Positions 8,301-17,514 are shown, counted from the stretch's first letter. The stretch: 44,096 bases of DNA from a bacterium (GCA_017652265.1 JAGCBH010000018.1:1-44096), one strand, 5' to 3'. Notes: generated from the letters alone by a model not told the origin. Numbers and translations are program-made.

Positions 8301-9401
8301 ATGCCAATTCAAGGATTTGACTATAAAGGTTTTGCACAAAGTATGTTTTCACAGGCGCAGGAACTTGTTCCGCCGTATATTGACGCGCAGGGAAAAGAAT
8401 ACATCTGTTCAACACTTTTAAAATTTGCAAATATTGCAGGCGAAGCCCTTGATAACAGCGGAGAATTTAATGCCGATCAGGCAATGTTTATAACTCAGGT
8501 TATTGCCGAATGGACTTTTCATAAATCAGTTGACCTTGTAAATTCAGGTATCCCCCGCCAGTATTGGGATCCTACAATGCAAAAAATTGCAATGGTCATA
8601 TTTGAAATTGCCCAAAATGCCCAAAGGCAGAATGTTCCGGCAGAACACGCTCTTGCAGCTATAGAACAGCAAGTCCGAAAAGTCTATACGGAATGTATGG
8701 AAGAGTTGAAAAACAAGAATTTAATTGATGAGGGACTTCTTGAAAAAGCGGTAAGCCAGTCAAATATTGATGCAATGGCTCAAAGTGCCGCAGAAAATCA
8801 GGCACAGGAAGAAGAAATTGCTCCTGAAGCAGAAGTTCCGGAAGAAGCTCCTGAAGAATTTGAAGAACCTGAACCTGTTCAGGAACAGGTTCCGCAAAAT
8901 CCTCCGCCGCAACAGGCAAGGCCGCCGCAAAATCAAGGCGCTCCGGATATTCCGCAACGGCAGAGAGGATATGCCGGACTTGATGATGAAAATTCCAAAA
9001 AACTTAAATTACTTACTGTTGCAATGCTTTTCCAAAGAATGCAGCAGGATAAGGTGCAGGTTATTCTTGATAAATTTGAACCGGGAGAAGCCGGCGACAT
9101 TATCCGCTATATGGGCATGAAGGATTTGTCAACAAAACTTGATGCAAGAACCGTAATGCAATGTTTGAGAGATTTTAAAGACTTCTTGCCTGTTCACGAA
9201 CTTGAAAATTCTCCTACAAAAATTGTAAATAAAATTAAAGAGATTTGCGCGGATGTGGACAGAGAAAAATTGGAAAAACTTTTAAAGCCTGAAAGAGCGT
9301 TGGTACGGCGATTTGTATTCTCTGCACTGGAAGACGAAATAGTACCTATTCCGCCTAAAGTAGCGTGCATTCTTGCCTCTTATATAGAAAATGGGGTATA
9401 A
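8301..9401 (+). CDS. Unusual protein in the fliG position (divergent FliG-like?)
   Basis: By position, between fliF and fliH, this should be FliG, the rotor switch protein that binds the FliF tail and transmits torque. The 366 residues do not look like a standard FliG. An N-terminal helical domain of about 160 residues is unrecognised. An acidic then proline/glutamine-rich linker (about 168-222) follows. The C-terminal 140 residues contain LFQRMQQDKVQVILDKFEPG and EAGDIIRYMG, weakly reminiscent of FliG's armadillo-type repeats. I cannot find the usual central motifs or charged torque helix. Strong SD-like GGAAT/AAGGG before ATG. Identity as FliG is inferred from context only. Confidence 0.6.
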   Translation: MPIQGFDYKGFAQSMFSQAQELVPPYIDAQGKEYICSTLLKFANIAGEALDNSGEFNADQAMFITQVIAEWTFHKSVDLVNSGIPRQYWDPTMQKIAMVIFEIAQNAQRQNVPAEHALAAIEQQVRKVYTECMEELKNKNLIDEGLLEKAVSQSNIDAMAQSAAENQAQEEEIAPEAEVPEEAPEEFEEPEPVQEQVPQNPPPQQARPPQNQGAPDIPQRQRGYAGLDDENSKKLKLLTVAMLFQRMQQDKVQVILDKFEPGEAGDIIRYMGMKDLSTKLDARTVMQCLRDFKDFLPVHELENSPTKIVNKIKEICADVDREKLEKLLKPERALVRRFVFSALEDEIVPIPPKVACILASYIENGV

Positions 9402-9425
9402 TATTTCGGGGGGATATGTCAAAAA

Positions 9426-10121
9426 GTGATAATAAAAAAGAACTCCAAAAATCAGTCAGAAAATAATCCGTCAGGTTCTTCCGATAAAGAAAATTCTTCG
9501 GGAGAAAATACACCTTCCATAAATTTGTTTGATTTGGATAATATAGATTTCACCGCACGTGACGAACGCAGACGAGGTGAGCGCAGACGAGGTTTCAGAC
9601 GAACTGAGGACAGAAACCTGATTTCAAGAGCAAGAGAAGAAGCAAATGTTATAAAAGCAACCGCTCAAAAAGAAGGCTATGAAAACGGTATAAATGATGC
9701 CAATGATGCAATTGACAACTTTAAAAATCAGCTGGCAAAATTTTATAATGCAAAACAGGAAGTTTTTGAGGCAATAATGCCTGAAATAATGAATATTAGT
9801 GTTGATATTGCAAAAAAAATCATTAAAACAGAAGTACAGGAAAACCCTGATTTAATTCTAAGCAACATTCAACAATGTTTAAAAACTCTTTCTAAGGAAG
9901 AAACAAAACTTATGATAAAACTTAATCCGATTGACGCTCCTCTTGTCAAAACACAAATTCCGACAATGATAGAGCAGGCAGGATTAGAAGTCAAAGTTAT
10001 GATAATGCCTGATAACAGCATAACTCAGGGGGGAGCAATAATTCAGACAACTAACGGAATAACCGACGTTACAATTGATACACAAATTGACATAGTAACA
10101 AAAGCATTGAGAGAAGTATAA
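9426..10121 (+). CDS. fliH: FliH, flagellar export ATPase regulator
   Basis: FliH holds the export ATPase FliI and delivers it to the gate protein FlhA. The 231 residues have a disordered Ser/Asn-rich N-terminus and an Arg-rich stretch (ARDERRRGERRRGFRRTEDR, about 44-63). A coiled coil with REEANVIKATAQKEGYENG follows, then a C-terminal V-type E-subunit-like domain ending GGAIIQTTNGITDVTIDTQ. The frame opens at a GTG. A better-looking ATG at 9416 lies 10 bases upstream in another frame and ends after 16 codons, so the start is uncertain. Confidence 0.85.
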   Translation: MIIKKNSKNQSENNPSGSSDKENSSGENTPSINLFDLDNIDFTARDERRRGERRRGFRRTEDRNLISRAREEANVIKATAQKEGYENGINDANDAIDNFKNQLAKFYNAKQEVFEAIMPEIMNISVDIAKKIIKTEVQENPDLILSNIQQCLKTLSKEETKLMIKLNPIDAPLVKTQIPTMIEQAGLEVKVMIMPDNSITQGGAIIQTTNGITDVTIDTQIDIVTKALREV

Positions 10122-10124
10122 TAT

Positions 10125-12224
10125 ATGGCACAAGGACAACAACAAGCAGCAGGTAGCGGAAATCCTATAAGTGAAATACTTATGGCAGTATTTGTACTGT
10201 TTTTAATTGTCATTTTGCTTGTTGAACTTCCTAACTGGGTTATTAACGTTTGTATTTGTATGAACATAACTCTTGGTATCGTATTGATGATGTTCGCCCT
10301 GTATATTCAAAAACCGCTTGAATTATCATCATTCCCGTCAATCATATTAATCGGTACAATGTTCAGGTTGTGTCTTTCTATTGCATCAACAAGGTTAATT
10401 CTTGCAAAAGGTGAAGCCGGTGAAGTCATCCACGCATTCGGTACATTCGTTACCGGAGGTAACATGGTTGTCGGTGGCGTAATCTTCTTAATCATAACAG
10501 TCGTACAGTTTTTGGTTATCACAAAAGGTGCGGAACGTATCGCAGAAGTTGCCGCCCGTTTCGCTCTTGATGCTATGCCCGGTAAACAGATGACCATTGA
10601 CGCCGACTTTAACGCAGGTCTGATTTCACCTGAAGAAGCAACGCAAAAACGTGAAGATTTATCCAGAGAATCAAACTTGTTCGGTTCTATGGATGGTGCT
10701 ATGAAGTTTGTAAAAGGTGATACTATCGCAGGTATTATCATCATGTTAATCAACATCATCGGCGGTTTGACAATAGGCTGCCTGATGAACCAGATGCCGA
10801 TAGCCGATGCCGTTTCAAAATATACAATATTAACAATAGGTGACGGTCTTTCATCTCAGGTTCCGTCATTATTGATGTCAATTGCAGCAGGTATCTTCAT
10901 GACACGTTCATCTGCACAAAGTTCATCATTAGGTTCAGATTTTTCCGGACAAATCATGACAAAACCTTATGCATTATTCTTTGCTGCAGGTTTCTTGTTC
11001 TTGCTGGCTATAACAGGCCCTCATACTGGTCTTCCTTGGCTTCCGTTTTTGATAGCTTCAATAGCAATAGGCGTTGCGGGATTTTCTGTACTCATTAATG
11101 CAGACGTTCAATCTCAGATGGGACAATTGGAAAACGTTCGTCAAAACATGCAGGATTTGGTTAACCCGAACAGAATGTATGAACGTTTAGGTGTTGATAC
11201 GTTGAGTTTGCAGGTAGGTTCAAACTTGCTTATAATCGCCGATCCTGATCAGGAAGGGCAATTATTGCCGAAAATCGCCGCTTTACGTCAAAGAATAACT
11301 GATGAACTCGGTTACATTATTCCGAACATAAGAATTATGGATAGTTCTGCGCTTGATGCTAACGAATATATGATTTCAATAAGAGGTGATACGGTCGCAA
11401 CGGGTTATGTTTATCCGGGGCGTTTAATGGTTATTGCAGACCAATGGGATGCCGTTAAAAAAGAAGTTCCGCAAGATGCCATAATCGGTATTGACCCGAC
11501 TTTCCAAACACAGGCATACTGGATTACACCTGAAACCGCGAAAGCCGTTCGTGCCGTTCAGGCGGTTGACCCGACTGACGTTATTGTTACTCACCTGCAG
11601 GAATGCGTAAGACGTCACGTTGATGACGTTATGACAAAAACAGATGTTCTTAAACTTATGGAACTTGTACGTTCACAAGACCCTACGCTTGTTAACGACC
11701 TTGTTCCGACCATTATTTCTACAAGTGATTTGAGAAAGATTTTTGTTAACCTGATCAGAGAAAAAGTTTCTATAAAAGATATTATATTTATATTTGAAAG
11801 ACTTTGCGATTATGCAAGATTTTCTAAAGAGCCTGATATTCTGTCAGAACGTCTGAGAGCAGCTTTGGGCAGAAAAATCTGTCTTTCTAACGTTCAGGAT
11901 GACAAAGTTCTTTATGCACTTACCCTGTCGTCTGAGTGGGAAAAAATACTTGATGACAGCTGCCAAAGAACGGAGCTTGGTACAATGTTCCTTTTAAACC
12001 CTATGCAGGTGCAGGAATTAATTGAGACAACCGCAACAACAATGCTGAGAGCACAACAGGCTTGCGGTCAACAGCCGGTAATTTTATGTTCGCCAAGAAT
12101 ACGTTTGCCTTTATATCAATTACTTGAACGCCACATGCCAACGGTTGTTGTAATTTCGTACTCTGAATTAATCACCGATATCAAGGTTGAAGCCGTTGAC
12201 ACCATCGGCGAAGCTTATGCATAA
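10125..12224 (+). CDS. flhA: FlhA, flagellar type III export gate
   Basis: Ring-forming export gate and ion-driven energy converter of the flagellar secretion system. The 699 residues begin with about eight hydrophobic segments (to about residue 330), including LSSFPSIILIGTMFRLCLSIA and STRLILAKGEAGEVIHAFG. The large cytoplasmic loop is DAMPGKQMTIDADFNAGLIS, the family's key stretch. The C-terminal cytoplasmic domain is complete (to 699). It follows fliH by 3 bases, ending the visible flagellar operon; fliI, flhB and the fliPQR genes must lie elsewhere. Confidence 0.97.
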   Translation: MAQGQQQAAGSGNPISEILMAVFVLFLIVILLVELPNWVINVCICMNITLGIVLMMFALYIQKPLELSSFPSIILIGTMFRLCLSIASTRLILAKGEAGEVIHAFGTFVTGGNMVVGGVIFLIITVVQFLVITKGAERIAEVAARFALDAMPGKQMTIDADFNAGLISPEEATQKREDLSRESNLFGSMDGAMKFVKGDTIAGIIIMLINIIGGLTIGCLMNQMPIADAVSKYTILTIGDGLSSQVPSLLMSIAAGIFMTRSSAQSSSLGSDFSGQIMTKPYALFFAAGFLFLLAITGPHTGLPWLPFLIASIAIGVAGFSVLINADVQSQMGQLENVRQNMQDLVNPNRMYERLGVDTLSLQVGSNLLIIADPDQEGQLLPKIAALRQRITDELGYIIPNIRIMDSSALDANEYMISIRGDTVATGYVYPGRLMVIADQWDAVKKEVPQDAIIGIDPTFQTQAYWITPETAKAVRAVQAVDPTDVIVTHLQECVRRHVDDVMTKTDVLKLMELVRSQDPTLVNDLVPTIISTSDLRKIFVNLIREKVSIKDIIFIFERLCDYARFSKEPDILSERLRAALGRKICLSNVQDDKVLYALTLSSEWEKILDDSCQRTELGTMFLLNPMQVQELIETTATTMLRAQQACGQQPVILCSPRIRLPLYQLLERHMPTVVVISYSELITDIKVEAVDTIGEAYA

Positions 12225-12267
12225 ATAGATAATTTATCCTGAAAATATTTTATGTTATATTTTGCTT

Positions 12268-13620
12268 ATGGCGACAAAAGAACTAACTGAAGGGCACCCG
12301 TTAAAACTTATTTTATGGTTTATGTTGCCGATATTTATCGGTAACGTTTTTCAACAGCTTTATAATTTTGTTGATGCACTAATCGTAAGCAGAACTCTCG
12401 GAATCGAAGCGCTTGCGGCAGTCGGCGCAACAATGCCTTTAATATTCTTCTTTATAAGTTTTATTTTTGCATCAACGCAAGGATTTACAATTGTTACTGC
12501 CCAAAAATTCGGAGCTAAAGATTATGACGGCGTGAGAAAATCATTTTGCACATCTATCGTGCTTGCTTTTATACTTATGGTAATTCTGACATCTATTGCA
12601 ACACCTTTAACTCACCACTTGTTGAAATTTTTATCAACACCGGAAAATATTATAGATTATGCTTCGCAGTATTTATTTATAATGTTTGTGGGATTTTTTG
12701 CGGTAGTGTTTTATAACTTATCTTCAAACGTCATGAGAGCGCTGGGAGATAGCAAAACACCTCTTTATTTTTTGATATTCACATCATTTTTGAATATAAT
12801 TCTTGATTTGACATTAATTATAAAACTCAACATGGGAATAACCGGTGCCGCACTTGCAACGGTAATATCTCAGGGTGTTTCAACTTTATTATGTATCACG
12901 TACATTTTTTGGAAATTTGAAATTCTGCGTTTCAAAAAATCCGACTGGAAACCCGATTTCGAGTTTTATAAAGAACATTTAAAAATAGGGATACCTATGG
13001 GAATACAGATGTCCGTTCTGTCTTTGGGTATGGTTGCTATTCAGTATGTATTAAACACACTCGGCTCAAACGCAATTGCCGCGTACACAACAGTAATGGT
13101 TATTGACCAGGTATTCACTCAGGTATTTTTGGCGCTTGGTGCAACAATGGCTGTTTATACCGCACAAAATTACGGTGCAAATAAAATTTCACGTATTAAA
13201 ACTGGCACAAAATATGCTCTGTGTATAATCGGTACTGTCAGCGTATTTTCAATTATTGTGTTATCACTCTATTCAGAAAACTTTATTATGCTCTTTATGA
13301 GAGAACACAACGCGGAAGTTCTCAAAATGGCAACCCAATATATTCATATAGTAATGTGGTTCTTCGTATTCCTGGGACTTTTAATGTCTTTCAGAAACAT
13401 ATTACAAGGAATGGGACGGGTTATGGCTCCGTTGATTTCAGGCATTGCAGAATTAATCGCAAGATGTACCTTTGCATTTATTTTAGGACACCATTTCGGA
13501 TTTACAGGAGTTTGTACGGCAACACCCGCAGCCTGGGTATCCGCATCAATAATTTTATTATTAAGTTATAAAATAAGCCTTATAAAAATACACAGAAATA
13601 TTTCAACCAGGACAAACTAG
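12268..13620 (+). CDS. MATE-family multidrug/metabolite exporter
   Basis: Cation-coupled exporter of the MATE family; substrate unknown. The 450 residues form about twelve hydrophobic helices in two homologous halves. The first contains VFQQLYNFVDALIVSRTLG and AAVGATMPLIFF, typical of the MepA/DinF-like branch; the second contains ALGATMAVYTAQNYGANK. I chose ATG at 12268 over an in-frame TTG at 12262. There is no Shine-Dalgarno, but a -10-like TATGTTATAT (12251-12260) lies just upstream, so it may be leaderless. It is monocistronic after flhA. Confidence 0.92.
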   Translation: MATKELTEGHPLKLILWFMLPIFIGNVFQQLYNFVDALIVSRTLGIEALAAVGATMPLIFFFISFIFASTQGFTIVTAQKFGAKDYDGVRKSFCTSIVLAFILMVILTSIATPLTHHLLKFLSTPENIIDYASQYLFIMFVGFFAVVFYNLSSNVMRALGDSKTPLYFLIFTSFLNIILDLTLIIKLNMGITGAALATVISQGVSTLLCITYIFWKFEILRFKKSDWKPDFEFYKEHLKIGIPMGIQMSVLSLGMVAIQYVLNTLGSNAIAAYTTVMVIDQVFTQVFLALGATMAVYTAQNYGANKISRIKTGTKYALCIIGTVSVFSIIVLSLYSENFIMLFMREHNAEVLKMATQYIHIVMWFFVFLGLLMSFRNILQGMGRVMAPLISGIAELIARCTFAFILGHHFGFTGVCTATPAAWVSASIILLLSYKISLIKIHRNISTRTN

Positions 13621-13631
13621 CGCTTATTAAT

Positions 13632-13660
13632 TTGACACAACCAAATAAATTTTATAAAAT
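13632..13660 (+). promoter_or_regulatory. Promoter of the M48 peptidase gene run
   Basis: Consensus TTGACA (13632-13637), 17-base spacer, TAAAAT (13655-13660), 28 bases before the ATG at 13688, which has a GGAGGGAG ribosome-binding site. Confidence 0.75.
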
Positions 13661-13687
13661 CAAAAATACAGTAATCGTGGAGGGAGT

Positions 13688-14404
13688 ATGAAATTAAAAT
13701 TATTAGGGATTATTTTCGCATTGGTATTCGGTTTATCCGCAATTGCAGATGATTTCACATACGTAATAAATGATTTAAACATGGAAAATTACTGGTTCAA
13801 AACATGTAAAACTCAGGAAAAAGTTTATTCCGTTGCGGGGAAAATAATGTCAGCCAACAATCTGACTAAACGTGTTCCGATAACAGTCATAAGCAGAAAT
13901 AATGAAGTTAATGCAAATTCAAACATGTTTTATAAAAACGTTACTATTTATACGGGAGTATTGAGACATATCAGCAATGATGACGAACTTGCGTTTATAT
14001 TAGGGCATGAAATAGCACACTCAATAGAAGCGTACGGCGGCCCTGTTAAATATATTGCAACTGTATGGAACTCAAAATCTTATGAAATGAAATCAGACCT
14101 TAAAGCAATAGATTATATGGTGAATGCGGGGTATGATCCTATTTCTGCAATAATAATCGGAAATAAACTTTTTAGTGAACCTATGTGGGACTGGGGATTT
14201 TTCTCAACTCACCCTAAAGGCTCAAAAAGACTGGTTTCCATGTACAAATATATTTATAAAAAATACCCTCAGTACTTGAACAGCCCAAAAACAAATTCAC
14301 CATATTATAAAAATTTTGAATGTGCCTTCGCTGATGAACTTAAAGGTTTCAGACATAAAGAAGATGTTCGTCAGCAAAAACGCTCCGTTAAAGAAGGATT
14401 ATAA
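13688..14404 (+). CDS. Secreted M48-family zinc metallopeptidase
   Basis: Predicted extracytoplasmic protease, probably for envelope protein quality control as with BepA/LoiP-type relatives (family knowledge). The 238 residues start with a Sec signal peptide (about 1-20, MKLKLLGIIFALVFGLSAIA). They carry the zinc site HEIAH (107-111) with a likely third ligand Glu133 in YEMKSDLKAIDYM, then AGYDP and STHPKGSKRL, the M48 C-terminal signature. There is no TPR domain. It is the first of three tightly linked secreted-protein genes, its stop overlapping the next start (TAATG). Confidence 0.92.
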   Translation: MKLKLLGIIFALVFGLSAIADDFTYVINDLNMENYWFKTCKTQEKVYSVAGKIMSANNLTKRVPITVISRNNEVNANSNMFYKNVTIYTGVLRHISNDDELAFILGHEIAHSIEAYGGPVKYIATVWNSKSYEMKSDLKAIDYMVNAGYDPISAIIIGNKLFSEPMWDWGFFSTHPKGSKRLVSMYKYIYKKYPQYLNSPKTNSPYYKNFECAFADELKGFRHKEDVRQQKRSVKEGL

Positions 14405-14814
14405 TGAAATATTTTATTGCATTTTTAGTATTAACCATACTTTTTTGCGAGGAAATACCGGTTTTTGCGCAAAAAACCGCCGTAGAGATAACACCTGTTC
14501 AAAAAATTACAACATCAAAAAGAATATCTGAGGGTGATTATCTGGAATTTAAAGTCTTGAATAATAAAGATATTGTGAGAGGTGTTGTTTCAAAATACGA
14601 ACCTAACGGATTTGCGGGTAAAGAAGCGATTCTTGTTATAGATAACTTTAAATCATTAAATTCCGATAATAAATATTGCGGCACAATAGCTCTAAACGGT
14701 AATCAACATAATCAGATTATGGATTTTTTCACCGTCTTTGCTCAATATGTAAGAGGCGGAGAAATAACGATTTTGCCTGAGAAAAATGTCTTTGAATTAT
14801 GGATGGAAAAATGA
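14404..14814 (+). CDS. Small secreted protein, paralogue of the next gene
   Basis: Unrecognised family. The 136 residues have a Sec signal peptide (about 1-22, ending VFAQ). A single beta-rich domain follows with the pattern EGDYLEFKV, NGFAGKEAILVIDNF and a C-terminal RGGEITILPEKNVFELWMEK. The same order recurs in the neighbouring 14811-15281 gene, so the two are tandem paralogues exported to the same compartment. It starts on the last base of the M48 peptidase stop and ends with ATGA shared with the next gene, so all three are co-translated. Role unknown. Confidence 0.75.
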   Translation: MKYFIAFLVLTILFCEEIPVFAQKTAVEITPVQKITTSKRISEGDYLEFKVLNNKDIVRGVVSKYEPNGFAGKEAILVIDNFKSLNSDNKYCGTIALNGNQHNQIMDFFTVFAQYVRGGEITILPEKNVFELWMEK

Positions 14815-15281
14815 AGAAACTAATTTTACTGTTTACTATACTGTTATTTGGTTTATGTTCATTCGGGGCAGAAAAATTGCCTATAAAAATTGCTCCTGTT
14901 AATGATATGTCAACAATACACGATGAAGCTGAGGTGGGAGATATCGTTGAATTTAAGATAGTCAGAGATGTGATCAAAAATGATAAAGTCTTTATCCACG
15001 AAGGAACTAAAATATACGGGCAAATAGACTATATAAAAGAGAACGGATGGTGTTTTGATAATGCGCAAATTGAATTTAAAAATTTTGAAATAATACCGGA
15101 AAACGGTAAGATTTTAAAATTTGAAAGCAGTTTGACAATTGACGGATTTGAAATGCTGCAGTATTATTACCCGAAATGGAAGAGAGGTTTTCAATATATC
15201 GGTAGTGCTTTCAGAGGTAAAGAAATTGATCTTGCCAATGATAAAGATGTAATTTTTAACATTTGGTACAATTTGAAATAG
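14811..15281 (+). CDS. Small secreted protein, paralogue of the previous gene
   Basis: Unrecognised family. The 156 residues begin with a signal peptide (about 1-19, LFGLCSFGAE). A domain similar to the preceding gene's follows: EVGDIVEFKIV, EGTKIYGQIDYIKENG, IEFKNFEIIPENGK, RGKEIDLANDKDVIFNIW. I chose ATG 14811 (ATGA overlap with the previous stop, GGATGG upstream) rather than 14799. The protein may contribute to a cell-surface or periplasmic structure with its sister. Function is not inferable from sequence. Confidence 0.75.
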   Translation: MKKLILLFTILLFGLCSFGAEKLPIKIAPVNDMSTIHDEAEVGDIVEFKIVRDVIKNDKVFIHEGTKIYGQIDYIKENGWCFDNAQIEFKNFEIIPENGKILKFESSLTIDGFEMLQYYYPKWKRGFQYIGSAFRGKEIDLANDKDVIFNIWYNLK

Positions 15282-15365
15282 TCCGGCGGATTTATAAAAA
15301 TAGACCTTTAGATTGATAGTACACAATTAAAATATTTGTTAATATACAATAGAGAAATCAGAGGG

Positions 15366-15959
15366 ATGATGTTTAGATTAGTTGTAACTTTATTAATGAT
15401 GATGGGATTAGGGATAAATGCGTGCTTTGCATCGCAAAATTTCCTGAATTCCGTCGTATTTGAACAGGCAGACGGACAATATAATGTTCTTCTGCGCTCT
15501 GATAAATATGCCAAAATAAAGAAAACTGTTCAAAGTCCTAACGAAATTACACTCATCACAAAAGATTTAACTTGCGCAAATAATTTAACTACCATCTATA
15601 AAAATTTTGATAAAAATGGACGTGTTATTGTTGAAAACGGCGAAAAAGGCGAATTAAAACTGCATATAATTTCTCCGAATGTTGCAAGTGCCAACATAAT
15701 ATTTAACACACCTGATTCCGCTCCTATATATGTCGGCGAACGTTTCGGACAACAAAAAACAAACTGGGCGTTCTCAATGCTTATAATCGGAGCAATAATA
15801 CTGTTCTCAACAAACAAAAATACAAGAAGAATCGCTATAAGACGTGAATTACGAGACAGAGAAATTGAATTCTACAAGGCAAAACTTCCTAGAATGAATT
15901 ACCAGCCGACATACAGATACTCAATGAATTCAATTCAAAAAGAAACTGCTATCAAATAA
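15366..15959 (+). CDS. Membrane-anchored extracytoplasmic protein (AMIN-like?)
   Basis: Not confidently recognised. The 197 residues have a signal peptide (about 1-22) and a roughly 115-residue beta-rich domain resembling the AMIN fold in pattern (NSVVFEQADGQYNVLLRSD near its start). A transmembrane segment (about 137-152, FSMLIIGAIILFS) and a strongly basic tail of 45 residues follow. AMIN domains target envelope proteins to peptidoglycan or secretin assemblies; the assignment is inference. The ATG at 15366 or 15369, right after AGAGGG, is preferred to a TTG at 15336. It converges with wecB. Confidence 0.65.
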   Translation: MMFRLVVTLLMMMGLGINACFASQNFLNSVVFEQADGQYNVLLRSDKYAKIKKTVQSPNEITLITKDLTCANNLTTIYKNFDKNGRVIVENGEKGELKLHIISPNVASANIIFNTPDSAPIYVGERFGQQKTNWAFSMLIIGAIILFSTNKNTRRIAIRRELRDREIEFYKAKLPRMNYQPTYRYSMNSIQKETAIK

Positions 15960-15974
15960 TACTTAAACACATAC

Positions 15975-17087
15975 TTAAATCCTTTCACGAATAATCTGCT
16001 CTATCAATTGGGCAGATTTTCCATTACCATAAGGATTTTTTGCCGTTAAGCGTGTAGCGTTGCATGGCATAGAAAGGATTCTTTCGCTCTCAGCAAGTAT
16101 TTTATCGTAATCAGCACCTACAAGAATTGAAACTCCCGCTTCGATTCCCTCTTTGCGTTCTGTTTCGTATCTTAAAACAATTACAGGACATGCAAAAGTC
16201 GGAGCTTCTTCCTGTATTCCGCCGGAATCAGTTAAAATAAGTTTGGCGTTTTTCATTAAATAAACAAGATTAGGATAATCTAAAGGCTCAAGCAATTTTA
16301 TATTATTCAACCCGCCCAGTTCGGAGTAAATTTTATCCTTAACATTCGGATTCGGATGAACAGGAATTATAAATGTGTGGTCATTATATTTTCTTGCTAA
16401 AAATTTTATCGCAGAAATTATATTATCAAGCCGTTCACCGTGATTTTCACGTCTGTGAGCAGTAATCAAAACTAATTTATCATCAATCCTGATATTTTTA
16501 TTTTCAAAAAATTGTTCCGATTTCTTCATTGTTTCTTCGGTCAAACAAAAAAGAGCATCAATAACAGTGTTTCCGGTTACAAATATTTTTTCCGGCAGTA
16601 CATTTTCTTTTAACAGAGCCTGTCTGTTGTTTTCGGTCGGGCAGAAATTCAAATCCGCAATACGTGAAACCATCTGGCGCATTGCCTCTTCAGGATAAGG
16701 TTCTGTCAGATTATATGAACGCAAACCGGCTTCAACATGGTAAACAGGAATTTTATTATAAAAACTTGCCAAAGCGCCCGATAATACAGTTATTGTATCC
16801 CCCTGAACAATCGTTGCATCAAAACTTTCTTTCTTAAAAAGTTTATCAAGTTCCGCTAAAATTCTTGTCTGAACTTCAAGTAAAGTCTGGTTAACCTGCA
16901 TACAATTAAGACTGTAATCCGCTTTTAAACCAAAATAATCCAAAGTTTGATTAGATAATTCTTTCTGTTGTTCCGTATTACAAATTTTGACATCATAAAC
17001 CTGAGGATATTTCCTCATTTCTATAATCAATGGTGCAAGCTTAATAACCTCCGGTCGTGTTCCGAATACAAATAAAATTTTCTTCAT
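15975..17087 (-). CDS. wecB: UDP-N-acetylglucosamine 2-epimerase
   Basis: Converts UDP-GlcNAc to UDP-ManNAc for surface polysaccharide or wall polymer synthesis. The 370 residues begin KKILFVFGTRPEVIKLAPLI, the family N-terminus. They include VQGDTITVLSGALASF, HVEAGLRSYNLTEPYPEE, TAHRRENHGERL and LTDSGGIQEEAP, all part of the active site or UDP cleft. Length is standard. It is not in a polysaccharide cluster here. A likely promoter (TTGGTA then TATAAA on the minus strand) lies in the AT-rich stretch upstream. Confidence 0.96.
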   Translation of the reverse strand: MKKILFVFGTRPEVIKLAPLIIEMRKYPQVYDVKICNTEQQKELSNQTLDYFGLKADYSLNCMQVNQTLLEVQTRILAELDKLFKKESFDATIVQGDTITVLSGALASFYNKIPVYHVEAGLRSYNLTEPYPEEAMRQMVSRIADLNFCPTENNRQALLKENVLPEKIFVTGNTVIDALFCLTEETMKKSEQFFENKNIRIDDKLVLITAHRRENHGERLDNIISAIKFLARKYNDHTFIIPVHPNPNVKDKIYSELGGLNNIKLLEPLDYPNLVYLMKNAKLILTDSGGIQEEAPTFACPVIVLRYETERKEGIEAGVSILVGADYDKILAESERILSMPCNATRLTAKNPYGNGKSAQLIEQIIRERI

Positions 17088-17133
17088 AAATATATTTTAT
17101 AACAAAATATAATATTTTACCAAGTTGTTTTTC

Positions 17134-17162
17134 TTGACTTATTTGCCTGTTCAGATTAATAT
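17134..17162 (+). promoter_or_regulatory. Promoter of the small secreted basic protein
   Basis: TTGACT (17134-17139), 17-base spacer, TAATAT (17157-17162). It is followed by GGAG 8 bases before the ATG at 17186. Confidence 0.65.
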
Positions 17163-17185
17163 ATGACTAGATTGGAGATATGCGT

Positions 17186-17506
17186 ATGAAAAAATTTACT
17201 TTAATACTTTGTGCTTTATTTTTAGCTCAAATGGCTTTTGGAGCTCTTGACAGAGACAATTTTGATTATATGAATACACCTGAATTTCAGTCAATTCCTA
17301 CAACAAAATATACTGCACCTACAGTTCAAACCACAGATTTAACTGCTCAAGCAGAACCTGTTGAAGAAGAAGTTGTTACAAAAAAAGGTAAAAAAGTTGT
17401 TAAAAAAGGCAAAAAAAGAATTCGTTTCCGCAACGAAGGCTCAAGCTGGATTAACACATACTGGAATTTCGGTCAACCTGTTTACGGTGAAACCGGAAGA
17501 TTTTAA
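17186..17506 (+). CDS. Small secreted basic protein, unknown function
   Basis: Unrecognised. The 106 residues have a clear signal peptide (about 1-20, LFLAQMAFGA). A Thr/Pro-rich stretch (about 35-60), a lysine-rich motif (KKGKKVVKKGKKRIRFR, about 66-82) and an aromatic tail (SSWINTYWNFGQPVYGETGRF) follow. ATG 17186 is chosen over 17180 because GGAG is then 8 bases away. A near-consensus promoter, good ribosome-binding site and strong terminator suggest high expression. The basic stretch could bind wall polymers or nucleic acid; that is speculation. Confidence 0.75.
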   Translation: MKKFTLILCALFLAQMAFGALDRDNFDYMNTPEFQSIPTTKYTAPTVQTTDLTAQAEPVEEEVVTKKGKKVVKKGKKRIRFRNEGSSWINTYWNFGQPVYGETGRF

Positions 17507-17514
17507 GAAATAAT

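Noticed and set aside
8767-9120. Basic 117-residue frame inside the fliG-slot gene
   Set aside because: It is an out-of-frame shadow of the acidic/proline-rich linker coding sequence, with no start signals.
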